Source of the DNA: Variovorax paradoxus
GTDB taxonomy: Bacteria > Pseudomonadota > Gammaproteobacteria > Burkholderiales > Burkholderiaceae_C
Length of the DNA stretch: 64,000 nucleotides
Direction of reading: 5' to 3'
NCBI RefSeq assembly: GCF_022009635.1
Contig: NZ_CP091716.1
Coordinates: 7,844,745 to 7,908,744, forward strand
Shown: positions 41,583 to 51,802 of the stretch, piece after piece
Numbering within the stretch: the first letter of the stretch is position 1
How the letters are laid out: every line of letters starts with the position of its first letter
The notes under the pieces: generated by a model
Database searches by the model: none
What the model saw: only the letters and a program-made list of their open reading frames with translations
What the model was told of the DNA's origin: nothing
Program-made: the position numbers and the translations under genes

Positions 41583-42216
41583 ATGCCGTTCTTCGCCGAT
41601 CTGCCGCCGCAGCTCCAGGAGCGCGTCGTCTGCTCGATCTCGGCCGCCGTCAAGTACGAGGTGCCGGTCAACATCGTGTTGGCCGTCGCCGAGAAAGAGC
41701 GGCAAGCCGGGCCAGTGGGTGCGCAACTCGAATGGCACGCATGACGTTGGCCCGATGCAGTTCAACACCGCGTACCTGGGCGACCTGGCCCGATACGGCA
41801 TCACGGCGAACGATGTGGCGGCTGCCGGCTGCTACTCGTTCGACCTGGCCGCCTGGCGGCTGCGGATGCACATCCGCAACGACAAGGGCGACCTCTGGAC
41901 GAAGGCGGCGAACTACCACTCGCGCACGCCGCAGTACAACGCGGTGTACCGGGCCGACTTGATGCGCAAGGCGTCGAAGTGGGCCGATTGGCTCGAAGCT
42001 CGGTTCGTCACGCTTGACGTGACGAAGGCCGGGGCCACGCCCTCGACGCCCAGCCAGCCCGCGACGGTGGCCCAGCGGGCGACGCCGGCGGCCAGGCCGG
42101 CACCAGCACCCCAGCAGGCCGCCCCAGCGGCCGCAGCAGCTCGCAGCGTGTCGGTGGCCGGCTACGTGCCCCGCACGGTGTCTTTCAACACTTCACGCGA
42201 GGGGTCGGCCGAGTAG
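41583..42216 (+). CDS. trbN: TrbN lytic transglycosylase (VirB1-like, frameshifted)
   Basis: About 210 residues, SLT-type peptidoglycan hydrolase. The catalytic glutamate region is VNIVLAVAEKE, then GTHDVGPMQFNTAYLGDLA. The frame shifts near 41,703. The C-terminus is an Ala/Pro-rich tail. It opens the murein for the transfer apparatus. Confidence 0.92.
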
Positions 42217-42230
42217 GCCGGCTCTTCCGA

Positions 42231-42243
42231 TTTAGCGGCTAAA
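42231..42243. promoter_or_regulatory. KorB operator upstream of trbO
   Basis: TTTAGCGGCTAAA ends two bases before the trbO ATG. It is the fourth consensus KorB site in the backbone. Confidence 0.88.
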
Positions 42244-42244
42244 C

Positions 42245-42510
42245 ATGGACAAATTCCACGCCTTCATGATGCGGTACACGCTGGGCGTCGGCCGGTTGCT
42301 TCAAGCCTATTGCAAGTGGGCGGAAGGGCAGGCCAGAACCAGCTCGATTTGCTTCTGCTGGGCCTCGGCCCGATCTTCGCCTTGGGCCTTCTGCTGTGGG
42401 CGCTGCCGGCGTGGATCGGCAAGCCCATCGCCTTCGTGCTCTCACTGCCAGCGCTCTACATCATCTTCCTGGTGCTGCGCGCCTACGCGATTCGCGGGGG
42501 CCGGCGCTGA
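42245..42510 (+). CDS. trbO: TrbO (frameshifted)
   Basis: About 88 residues. It begins MDKFHAFMMRYTLGVGRLLQ and after one base shift near 42,333 continues GLGPIFALGLLLWALPAWIG, with two hydrophobic helices. Position and size fit IncP trbO, whose role is unknown. The stop overlaps the trbP start. Confidence 0.85.
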
Positions 42511-43208
42511 TGAAGGCCCTGCGGATTCCTGATGGAACCGTCGAAGCGTTGAAGTGGCTCGCACTGGTTCTCATGACCGGCGATCACGTCAACAAGTACC
42601 TGTTCAACGCGACGCTGCCGGTGCTGTTCGAGGCCGGCCGCGTGGCGCTCCCCCTTTTCGTGTTCGTCCTGGCCTACAACCTGGCCCGGCCGGGCACGCT
42701 CGAACGCGGCGTGTACGGCCGCACCATGTCGCGCCTGGCGATGTTCGGCGCGCTGGCCTCCGTGCCCTTCGTGGCCCTCGGCGGCCTGTACGCCGGTTGG
42801 TGGCCGCTCAACGTGATGTTCACGCTGCTGGTCGTCACGGCCACGGCTTACCTGGTCGAACGTGGCGGCAAGCTGCACCTGGCGGCCGCCGGCGTGGTGT
42901 TCCTGGTCGGCGGCAGCTCGGTCGAATATTGGTGGCCGGCCGTGGCTTTCGGCCTGGCGGTGTGGTCGTACACGCGCCGGCCGAGCTGGGCCGCCGCGGC
43001 GGTCGCGGTGCTGGCCTGCGCGGCCCTGTGGTTCGTCAATCGCAACCTGTGGGCCTTGGCAGCCCTGCCGGTGCTCTTCCTGGCCTCGCGGGTGGATGTG
43101 CGCGTGCCGCGCCTGCGCTGGGCCTTCTACGCCTATTACCCGCTGCACCTGGCCTCGCTCTGGTTGATCCGCATCCCCATGAGCAAGGCCGGCTACCTGT
43201 TCTTCTGA
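42510..43208 (+). CDS. trbP: TrbP, TraX-family pilin-modification protein
   Basis: Intact 232-residue polytopic membrane protein. It belongs to the TraX family (pilin N-acetylase of F): MTGDHVNKYLFNATLPVLFE, RVALPLFVFVLAYNLARPGT and the end YAYYPLHLASLWLIR are typical. In RP4 trbP is dispensable for transfer. Confidence 0.92.
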   Translation: MKALRIPDGTVEALKWLALVLMTGDHVNKYLFNATLPVLFEAGRVALPLFVFVLAYNLARPGTLERGVYGRTMSRLAMFGALASVPFVALGGLYAGWWPLNVMFTLLVVTATAYLVERGGKLHLAAAGVVFLVGGSSVEYWWPAVAFGLAVWSYTRRPSWAAAAVAVLACAALWFVNRNLWALAALPVLFLASRVDVRVPRLRWAFYAYYPLHLASLWLIRIPMSKAGYLFF

Positions 43209-43223
43209 TTGGAGTCCTGCCCC

Positions 43224-43655
43224 ATGCGAAAACCCGTTCTTCTGGCCCTCTCTCTGGCGTTCCTGGTCAGCGCGCAAAGCGCACTGGCCGCCGGCGACGC
43301 CGGCAACTTCGGCACGCCGATCAAGTCCGGCGTATCGGTGTCCTTCCCCGACAGCAGCGCGACATTCCAGCCGACGCCAGAGGCCCTGGAGCTGCTGGCC
43401 GACGCTAGGAATGCGGCGATCATCTACATCAGCGGGCGCACCAGCACACTACGGCCCAGCGCGGCCGATGAGGCCCTTGCACTACGCCGTGCGCTCTCGG
43501 CCAGGTCGTACTTGGTGGCGCGCGGCGTCTCGCCGCTCAAGATCATGGTGAACTTCGCATCGGCCGCCGATTTCGTGGCAGACAACTCGACGGCCGAGGG
43601 CCGGCGCGAGAACCAGCGCGTGGACATTGAGGTGGTCTACATCCCCACCTACTGA
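43224..43655 (+). CDS. upf30.5: Upf30.5 OmpA-like envelope protein
   Basis: Intact 143-residue exported protein with a signal peptide (residues 1-22, ending ALA). The OmpA-like C-terminal domain (YISGRTST, ALRRALSARSYLVARGVSP, NSTAEGRRENQRVDIEV) binds peptidoglycan. It is the usual gene after trbP in IncP-1 backbones. The start at 43,224 has GGAG upstream. Confidence 0.88.
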   Translation: MRKPVLLALSLAFLVSAQSALAAGDAGNFGTPIKSGVSVSFPDSSATFQPTPEALELLADARNAAIIYISGRTSTLRPSAADEALALRRALSARSYLVARGVSPLKIMVNFASAADFVADNSTAEGRRENQRVDIEVVYIPTY

Positions 43656-43807
43656 GCGATCCGGCATCGCCATTCCTGGCGGTGCTGCAGGTCGCTCCAG
43701 CAGCTTCGCATCGTCGGCTCTGACGATGCAGGCCCGGCCGGCTTCCCTTGACAGCATCGCCATTTCTGACGATGCTTGTCGTTTTCAGAAGGCGACTGCA
43801 CGAAATA

Positions 43808-44383
43808 TCAGGAGTCGGCTGCACTGCCAGAACTGGCCGCCTGCAAGGCAGCGTAGAGAGCGGTTTTTCCTACCTTGAGGCGTGCGGCGGCCTCGCGGAC
43901 ATTCAAGCCGTTGGCGACAAGCTCCCGCGCTCGTTGCAACTTGTCGGCAGTGACAACCGGCTTGCGTCCGCCTTTGCGCCCGCGTGCGGCGGCAGCGGTC
44001 AACCCGGCCTTGGTGCGCTCGCGGATCAGGTCGCGCTCGAACTGGCCCAGCGCACCGAACACATGGAAGATGAGCCGTCCGCCCGGCGTGGTGGTGTCGA
44101 TGTTTTCAGTCAACGAGCGGAAGCCGACGCCCCGTGCTTCCAGCTTGCCGACCGTCTCAATCAGGTGCGGCAGGGAGCGGCCAAGCCGATCCAGCCGCCA
44201 GACGACCAGCACATCGCCATCGCGCAGATAAGCCAGCGCATCGGCCAAGCCGGGCCGGTCTGCCTTGGCCCCGGATGCCGTGTCCTCGAAAACCCGTTCG
44301 CAGCCTGCATTGCGCAGCGCATCCGTCTGCAAGGCGGTGTCCTGTTCCGCCGTCGATACCCGCGCATAGCCGATGAGTGCCAT
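43808..44383 (-). CDS. Serine resolvase (Tn3-type TnpR)
   Basis: Intact 191-residue resolvase. The catalytic Ser is in IGYARVSTAEQD, arginines in VWRLDRLGRSLPHL, and the C-terminal helix-turn-helix is VREAAARLKVGKTALYAAL. Its last codons (GSAADS) and stop lie within the Tn402-like end at 43,777-43,826, so the native C-terminus may have been replaced. It is different in sequence from both tniR and the tnpR at 58,096. Confidence 0.92.
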   Translation of the reverse strand: MALIGYARVSTAEQDTALQTDALRNAGCERVFEDTASGAKADRPGLADALAYLRDGDVLVVWRLDRLGRSLPHLIETVGKLEARGVGFRSLTENIDTTTPGGRLIFHVFGALGQFERDLIRERTKAGLTAAAARGRKGGRKPVVTADKLQRARELVANGLNVREAAARLKVGKTALYAALQAASSGSAADS

Positions 44384-44509
44384 TTCCGCCCATTTGTCCG
44401 TTATACCGTCCGCCTATCTTATTGTCCGTCATCCCGTTGCGCAAGATGTTTTCGGACAGGCGTCCGGTTTGGCCGCCTAATGATCGTTTGGCGGACAAGG
44501 CGACTGGCA
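44384..44509. promoter_or_regulatory. res-like region of the resolvase
   Basis: The 126-bp gap upstream of the resolvase has several TGTCCG/CGGACA half sites: 44,395-44,400, 44,423-44,428, 44,453-44,458 and 44,492-44,497, arranged as inverted pairs. This is what a three-subsite res region looks like. It contains no gene. Confidence 0.6.
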
Positions 44510-44713
44510 TCAGCCGAACAGCTCGCTATGGGAGCCAAGCCGCGCCAGTCGCAGGGTGTCGGCGTCGGACTTGCGGTAGATCAGCAGCAGGTCGGGCTTG
44601 ATGTGGCATTCGCGGTAGCCCGCCCAATCGCCGGAAAGATCGTGGTCGCGGTATCGCACATCCAGGGGCTGATCGGTCGCCAGCGCGACCAGAACCGGCA
44701 GGTCATCATTCGT
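44510..44713 (-). pseudogene. YafQ/RelE-type toxin, 5' end lost
   Basis: The open frame reads DDLPVLVALATDQPLDVRYRD, then GYRECHIKPDLLLIYRKSDA and ends LARLGSHSELFG, the conserved C-terminal two-thirds of a YafQ-type mRNA interferase. The N-terminal part and any antitoxin gene are missing, cut by the Tn402-like repeat at 44,711. (Residue runs quoted are partial.). Confidence 0.8.
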
Positions 44714-44746
44714 GCAGCGGACTCCTGATACTGTTCGTTCAATAGA

Positions 44747-44784
44747 GGGGTCGTCTCAGAAAACGGAAAATAAAGCACGCTAAG
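44747..44784. repeat. Tn21-type 38-bp terminal inverted repeat (tnpA end)
   Basis: The 38-bp end starts GGGGTCGTCTCAGAAAACGG and ends GCACGCTAAG, as in the tnp end of Tn21. The stop codon of tnpA lies inside it. It faces outward to the left. Confidence 0.93.
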
Positions 44785-47740
44785 CCGGTTGCAGCGGCCG
44801 TAGCGGCCTGAACTTGCCCGCGCCGATCTTGGCGCTGCTGCGCCAGAGGTAATCGCCGGTCAGGTTGATGTGCTCCCAGCCGAGCGGCGACAGGTACTGC
44901 AACAGGCCGTCATCGACGGCTTGACCGTGGCCACGCAAGGCGTTCGCGGCCCGTTCCAGATAAACCGTGTTCCACAGCACGATGGCTGCCGTCACCAGGT
45001 TGAGGCCGCTGGCCCGGTAGCGTTGCTGCTCGAAACTGCGGTCGCGGATTTCGCCCAGGCGGTTGAAGAACACGGCACGGGCCAGCGCGTTGCGGGCCTC
45101 GCCCTTGTTCAGTCCGGCATGCACACGGCGGCGCAGCTCGACGCTTTGCAACCAGTCTAGGATGAACAGCGTGCGCTCGATGCGGCCCAACTCGCGCAGG
45201 GCGACGGCCAGACCATTCTGGCGCGGATAGCTGCCGAGCTTGCGCAGCATCAGCGAGGCCGTCACCGTGCCTTGTTTGATCGACGTGGCCAGCCGCAGGA
45301 TTTCATCCCAATGGGCGCGGACGTGCTTGATGTTGAGCGTGCCGCCGATCATCGGTTTCAATGTCTCGTAGGCGGCATCGCCCTTTGGAATGTAGAGCTT
45401 GGTGTCGCCCAGGTCACGGATGCGCGGCGCGAAGCGGAAGCCCAGCAGGTGCATCAGCGCGAAGACGTGATCGGTGAAGCCCGCCGTGTCGGTGTAGTGC
45501 TCCTCGATGCGCAGGTCGGATTCGTGGTACAGCAGGCCGTCGAGCACGTAGGTCGAGTCGCGCACGCCGACATTCACCACCTTGGTGTGGAACGGCGCGT
45601 ACTGGTCGGAGATGTGGGTGTAGAACGTCCGCCCTGGGCTGCTGCCGTATTTTGGGTTGATGTGGCCGGTACTCTCGGCCTTGCTGCCGGTGCGGAAGTT
45701 CTGGCCGTCCGATGACGACGTGGTGCCGTCGCCCCAGTGCTCGGCGAAGGGATGCCGGAACTGCGCGTTGACCAGCTCGGCCAGCGCCGCCCGTAGGTTT
45801 CGTCGCGGATGTGCCAGGCTTGCAGCCAGGCCAGCTTGGCGTAGGTTGTGCCGGGGCAGGACTCTGCCATCTTGGTCAGGCCCAGGTTGATCGCGTCGGC
45901 GAGGATCGTGGTCAGCAGCAGGTTCTTGTCCTTGGCCAGGTCGCCCGATTTCAGATGCGCGAAGTGCCGGGTGAAGCCCGTCCATTCGTCCACCTCCAGC
46001 AGCAATTCGGTGATCTTGACGTGCGGCAGGGCCATTGCGGTCTGGTCGATCAGGGCCTGCGCGGTGTCGGGCACCGCCGCGTCGAGTGGCGTGATCTTCA
46101 GTCCCGATTCGGTGATGATGGCATCCGGCAACTCGTTGGCCAGCGCCATGCGGTTTACGGTGGTGAGCTGCGTTTCCAGCAGCGTCAGCCGTTCATGCAG
46201 GTACTGGTCGCAATCGGTGGCCACAGCCAGCGGCAATTCGCTGGCCTGCTTGAGGCTGGCAAATTTCGCTGGCGGCACCAGGTAGTCCTCGAAATCCTTG
46301 AACTGGCGGGAGCCTTGCACCCAGATGTCGCCGGAGCGCAGTGCGTTCTTCATCTCCGACAGCGCGCACAGTTCGTAGTAACGCCGGTCGATTCCGGCGT
46401 CGGTCATCACCAGCTTTTGCCAGCGCGGCTTGATGAAATCGGTTGGCGCATCGGCGGGCACCTTGCGGGCGTTGTCGCTGTTCATGTTGCGCAGCACTTC
46501 GATAGCGTCGAGCACGTCCTGGCGGCGGGCGCGGCCCGCAGCGAGCACGGCGAGGAATTCCGGCGCGTAGCGGCGCAGCGTGGCATAGCTCTCGCCGATG
46601 CGGTGCAGGAAATCGAAGTCCTCGGGCTGCGCGAGTTTCTGCGCCTCGGTGACGCTCTCGGCGAAGGCATCCCAGGACATGACGGCTTCGATGGCGGCGA
46701 ACGGATCGCGGCCGGCTTGCTTGGCCTCGATCAGCGCCTGGCCGATGCGTCCGAATAGCCGCACCTTGGCATTGATCGCCTTGCCGGATGCCTGGAACTG
46801 CTGCTGATGTTTGTTCTTGGCGGCGTTGAACAGTTTGCCCAGAATGCGGTCGTGCAGGTCGATGATTTCGTCAGTGACGGTCGCCATGCCTTCGATGGTG
46901 AGCGCAACCAGAGTCGCGTAGCGGCGCTGCGGCTCGAACTTGGCCAGGTCGGCTGGCGTCATCTGGCCACCCTCGCGGGCGATCTTGAGCAGCCGGTTCT
47001 GGTGCACCGACCGCTCGATGCCGGAGGGCAGGTCGAGCGCCTGCCACGCCTTGAGGCGTTCGATGTGTTCCAGCATGTGCCGCGAGTTCGGTTTGACCGG
47101 GGATTGCCGCAGCCAGGCCAGCCAGGTCGTCTTGCCGTTGTCGCGGCGCTTGAGCAGATCGTCGAGGCGACGGCGATGCATGTCCGATAGCGGTTCGGCC
47201 AAGGCGTCGTAGATGCGCCGGTTGGCGCGGGTGATCGCCTCGGCGCTCGCCCGCTCGACGGCGTTGAGCAGGCAGAATGACCGACTGCCGCCGCAGGTGC
47301 TCGATGAAGGCGCTTGCCAGCACAATGCCCTTGTCGGTTTGCATGGCCAGCTCGGTCAGCGTGTGGACGGCCTGCCGGTAGTGGCTCATGGTGAAGGGCC
47401 GGAAACCGAAGACGGTTTGCAGCTCGATCAGGTGCTCACGCCGGGTCTGCTCCCGCTGTCCGTACTTGCCCCAGCTTTCGATGCTGACCTTGAGCTGGTC
47501 GGCGACCAGTTTCAGCAAGGGCGGGAACGGCGGTTCATCAACGCCCAGTATGACGCCCGGAAAGCGTAGGTAGCAAAGCTGCACCGCGAAGCCCAGCCGA
47601 TTGGCCGGGCCGCGCCGCTGCCGGATGATGGAGAGGTCGCTTTCGCTGAACGTGTAGTGACGGATCAACTCATCCTTGGTGTCCGGCAACGCCAGCAGGC
47701 TTTCGCGCTCGGCGGCGGAGAGGATCGAACGGCGGGGCAT
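44780..47740 (-). CDS. tnpA: Tn21-like transposase TnpA (frameshifted)
   Basis: About 988 residues, beginning [20 protein letters not shown] as in Tn21. Catalytic blocks are visible: SSDGQNF (first Asp), [11 protein letters not shown] (second Asp) and [20 protein letters not shown] (Glu). Frameshifts lie near 47,275 and 45,800. No Tn21 tnpR or matching right end adjoins it; upstream of its start the Tn5053-like transposon is inserted, 63 bases away. Confidence 0.93.
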
Positions 47741-47937
47741 GCGGTTTCCTTCTTCTTGAAAACGTAGGTTTGTGACAAGCCCGCCAAGGCAACCGGCGCG
47801 GCTGTCATTTTCAGAAGACGACTGCACCATTCAGCGCGGTTTGAAGCCTCTTGTGCATACGGCTCCTGACAGCCAGATATCAGGACTCCTCTGCACGAAA
47901 CTCGTCTATGCTCAATACTCGTGTGCACCAAAGCGAG

Positions 47938-49621
47938 ATGAGCATGGCGACCGATACCGCACCGATTACCGAGCACGGCGTGGCCACCCTGCCAGAACAG
48001 GCATGGGAGCGTGCGCGTCGTCGCGCGGAGATCATTGGGCCGTTGGCGCAGTCGGAGACGGTTGGGCATGAAGCGGCCGACGCGGCAGCCCAGGCATTGG
48101 GGCTGTCCCGGCGGCAGGTCTACGTCCTGATCCGCCGTGCCCGGCTAGGATCGGGGCTGGTCACTGACTTGGCTCTTGGGCAGTCGAGCGGTGGCAAAGG
48201 TAAAGGCCGCTTGCCGGAGTCGGTCGAACGAATCATCCGCGAGTTACTGCAAAAGCGCTTCCTGACCAAGCAGAAGCGTAGCTTGGCGGCGTTCCACCGC
48301 GAAGTTGTGCGGGCGTGCAAGCTGCAAAAGCTGCGGGTGCCGGCGCGCAACACGGTGGCTCTGCGGATCGCCGGCCTCGATCCGCGCGAGGTCACTCACC
48401 GCCGGGAAGGACAAGATGCCGCCCGCGACCTGCAAGGTGTTGGTGGTGTTCCGCCACCCGTCTCCGCGCCGCTGGAGCAGGTGCAGATCGACCACACAGT
48501 CATCGACCTGATCGTGGTGGACGAGCGCGACCGGCAACCGATTGGCCGTCCATACCTGACCCTCGCCATCGACGTATTCACCCGCTGCGTGGTTGGCATG
48601 GTCGTTACGCTGGAAGCCCCGTCCGCCGTCTCGGTCGGCTTGCTGGTGCATGCCGCCTGCGACAAGCGCCCTTGGTTGGAAGGGTTGAACGTAGAGATGG
48701 ATTGGCCGATGAGCGGCAAGCCCAGACTGCTCTACTTGGACAACGCGGCTGAGTTCAAGAGCGAGGCGCTGCGCCGTGGCTGCGAGCAGCATGGCATCCG
48801 GTTGGACTATCGCCCGCTCGGGCAGCCGCACTACGGCGGTATCGTGGAACGGATCATCGGCACGGCGATGCAGATGATCCACGACGAATTGCCGGGGACG
48901 ACCTTCTCCAATCCTGACCAGCGCGGGGAATACGCCTCCGAGAAGATGGCCGCCCTGACACTGCGCGAGCTGGAGCGCTGGCTCACATTGGCGGTCGGCA
49001 CCTATCACGGCTCCGTGCACAACGGCCTGCTCAACCGCCGGCCGCGCGCTGGGCCGAAGCTATCACGCGGACCGGCGTGCCAACCGTCATCACTCGCGCT
49101 ACGGCTTTTCTGGTCGATTTTCTGCCCATCATCCGCCGCACGCTGACCCGCACCGGCTTCGTCATCGACCACATCCACTACTACGCCGATGCGCTCAAGC
49201 CGTGGATAGCTCGGCGGGACCGCTTGCCTGCGTTCCTGATCCGGCGCGACCCGCGCGACATCAGCCGCATATGGGTGCTGGAACCAGAGGGCAGCACTAC
49301 CTGGAAATTCCCTACCGTACCTTGTCGCACCCGGCTGTCACCCTATGGGAACAACGGCAGGCGCTGGCGAAATTACGGCAGCAAGGGCGCGAACAGGTGG
49401 ATGAGTCAGCGCTGTTCCGCATGATCGGCCAGATGCGAGAAATCGTGACCACCGCGCAGAAAGCTACGCGCAAGGCGCGGCGCGACGCGGATCGACGCCA
49501 GCATCTCAAGGCAACGGCACCGCCTGTCAAAACCACGCCACCACCAGATGCGGACATGGCTGACCCACAGGCCGACAACCAGCCGCCGGCCAAACCGTTC
49601 GACCAGATTGAGGAGTGGTAG
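47938..49621 (+). CDS. tniA: TniA transposase (DDE, frameshifted)
   Basis: About 560 residues, Tn402/Tn5053 TniA of the retroviral-integrase-like DDE group. Catalytic residues are in VQIDHTVIDLIVVDE, LYLDNAAEFKSEALRRGCEQ and HYGGIVERIIGT. Frameshifts near 49,055 and 49,297 split the C-terminal part (HYLEIPYRTLSHPAVTLWEQ). It can start at ATG 47,938 or 47,944. It acts with TniB and TniQ. Confidence 0.94.
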
Positions 49622-49623
49622 CC

Positions 49624-50532
49624 GTGGACGAATATCCCATCATCGACTTGTCACACCTGCTGCCAGCGGCACAGGGGCTGGCTCGGCTGCCGGCGGACGA
49701 GCGCATCCAGCGCCTTCGCGCCGACCGCTGGATCGGCTATCCGCGCGCGGTCGAGGCGCTGAACCGGCTGGAAACCCTGTATGCGTGGCCAAACAAGCAA
49801 CGCATGCCCAACCTGCTGCTGGTCGGCCCGACCAACAACGGCAAGTCGATGATCGTCGAGAAGTTCCGGCGCACGCATCCGGCCAGCGCCGACGCCGACC
49901 AGGAGCACATTCCGGTACTGGTCGTGCAGATGCCATCCGAACCGTCGGTAATCCGCTTCTACGTCGCGCTGCTCGCGGCGATGGGTGCGCCATTGCGACC
50001 GCGCCCACGGCTGCCAGAAATGGAACAACTGGCGCTGGCACTGCTGCGCAAGGTCGGCGTGCGCATGCTGGTGATCGACGAGTTGCACAACGTCCTGGCC
50101 GGTAACAGCGTCAACCGCCGGGAATTTCTCAATCTCCTGCGCTTCCTCGGCAATGAACTGCGCATCCCACTGGTCGGGGTCGGCACGCGCGACGCCTACC
50201 TGGTCATCCGCTCCGATGACCAGTTGGAAAATCGCTTCGAGCCGATGATGCTGCCGGTATGGGAGGCCAACGACGATTGCTGCTCACTGCTGGCCAGCTT
50301 CGCCGCTTCGCTTCCACTGCGGCGCCCCTCGTCGATTGCCACGCTGGACATGGCCCGCTACCTGCTCACACGCAGCGAAGGCACCATCGGCGAACTGACG
50401 CACTTGCTGATGGCGGCAGCCCTCGCCGCCGTGGAGAGCGGCGAGGAAGCGATCAACCATCGCACGCTGAGCATGGCCGATTACACCGGCCCCAGCGAGC
50501 GGCGTCGGCAATTCGAGCGGGAACTGATGTGA
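49624..50532 (+). CDS. tniB: TniB AAA ATPase
   Basis: Intact 302-residue ATPase starting with GTG. Walker A GPTNNGKSMIVEKF is near residue 69 and Walker B MLVIDELHNVLAG near 150. TniB is the MuB/TnsC-like activator that links target choice and the TniA transposase. It overlaps tniQ. Confidence 0.95.
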   Translation: MDEYPIIDLSHLLPAAQGLARLPADERIQRLRADRWIGYPRAVEALNRLETLYAWPNKQRMPNLLLVGPTNNGKSMIVEKFRRTHPASADADQEHIPVLVVQMPSEPSVIRFYVALLAAMGAPLRPRPRLPEMEQLALALLRKVGVRMLVIDELHNVLAGNSVNRREFLNLLRFLGNELRIPLVGVGTRDAYLVIRSDDQLENRFEPMMLPVWEANDDCCSLLASFAASLPLRRPSSIATLDMARYLLTRSEGTIGELTHLLMAAALAAVESGEEAINHRTLSMADYTGPSERRRQFERELM

Positions 50533-51742
50533 AGCCAGCGCCACGCTGGCCACTGCATCCGGCTCCCAGGAAGGTGAAGCCTTGTCTTCGTGGCTCAACC
50601 GCGTGGCCCTTTGCTATCACATAGAGGTGTCCGAGCTGCTGGAGCACGATCTTGGTCACGGTCAGGTTGATGACCTGGACACCGCGCCACCACTGGCGCT
50701 GCTGGCGATGCTTTCCCAGCGGAGCGGCATCGAACTGAACCGGCTGCGTTGCATGAGCTTTGCCGGCTGGGTGCCTTGGCTACTGGACAGCCTTGATGAT
50801 CAGATTCCAGATGCATTGGAGACCTATGCGTTCCAGCTCTCGGTGTTGCTGCCGACACACCGCCGTAAGACGCGATCCATCACGAGCTGGCGTGCCTGGC
50901 TGCCCAGCCAGCCGATACACCGCGCCTGTCCGCTATGCCTGAACGATCCGGAGAACCAAGCCGTACTGCTCGCGTGGAAGCTGCCCTGATGCTGAGCTGC
51001 CCGCTGCATGGCTGCCGGCTGGAATCCTATTGGGGCGTGCCAGGGCGGTTTCTAGGCTGGGAGAACGCCGACGCCGAACCGCGCACCGCCAGCGACGCGA
51101 TTGCGGCGATGGACCAGCGTACCTGGCAGGCACTGACGACCGGTCACCTGGAGCTGCCGCGCCGACGCATCCATGCCGGATTGTGGTTTCGGCTGCTACG
51201 CACGCTGCTCGATGAGCTGAACACACCGCTTTCGGCGTGCGGAACCTACGCGGGGTATCTCCGCCAAGTCTGGGAAGGCTGCGGGCATCCGCTGCGTGCT
51301 GGGCAAAGTCTGTGGCGACCGTATGAAACCCTGAATCCGGCAGTACGGTTGCAGATGCTGGAGGCGGCGGCAACGGCAATCAGCTTGATTGAGGTGAGGT
51401 ACATAAGCCCGCCAGGCGAGCAGGCAAAGCTGTTCTGGTCCGAGCCCCAAACAGGGTTCACCAGTGGCCTGCCGACGAAAGCGCCGAAGCCCGAACCCAT
51501 CAATCACTGGCAGCGTGCAGTCAGGCCATCGACGAGGCCATCATTGAAGCGCGGCACAACCCCGAGACGGCACGCTCGCTGTTCGCGTTGGCTTCCTATG
51601 GTCGGCGCGACCCGCTTCCCTGGAACAGTTGCGCGCCACCTTCGCGAAGGAAGGCATCGCCACGGAATTTCTGTCACATTATGAGCCTGACGGATCCTTT
51701 GCATGTCTTAGACAGAATGACGGGTTAAGTGACAAATTTTGA
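50529..51742 (+). CDS. tniQ: TniQ target-selection protein (frameshifted)
   Basis: About 405 residues of the TniQ/TnsD family. It starts with GTG in the tniB stop overlap (KPAPRWPLHPAP), then shifts frame near 50,575 to ALSSWLNRVALCYH. The zinc-type cysteines CPLCLNDPENQ and CPLHGC are present. Further frame changes lie near 50,985, 51,525 and 51,620. It carries the first codons missing from the truncated copy at 25,584-26,599. Confidence 0.92.
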
Positions 51743-51766
51743 CGACCTTAACTTTCCGGCGCACAC

Positions 51767-51794
51767 TGTCACATAATCGAACGTATATGTGACA
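51767..51794. promoter_or_regulatory. tni res subsite
   Basis: TGTCACATA at 51,767-51,775 and TATGTGACA at 51,786-51,794 form a dyad between tniQ and tniR, eight bases before the tniR ATG. It is a resolvase binding site and probably overlaps the tniR promoter. Confidence 0.75.
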
Positions 51795-51802
51795 GGTACG
51801 AC

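Larger units (their letters stand above)
43777..44737. mobile_element. Small Tn402-ended element with resolvase and toxin remnant
   Basis: At 43,777 a Tn402/Tn5053-type end begins (TGTCGTTTTCAGAAGGCGAC), followed by a second TniA-site-like repeat TCAGGAGTCGGCTGCAC at about 43,809. At 44,711-44,737 the inverse of that second repeat (ATCAGGAGTCCGCTGCAC on the minus strand) marks the right end. The outermost right end is replaced by the Tn21-type repeat starting at 44,747. Between them lie a complete serine resolvase, its res region and the C-terminal half of a toxin gene. No transposition genes are inside. Confidence 0.6.
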
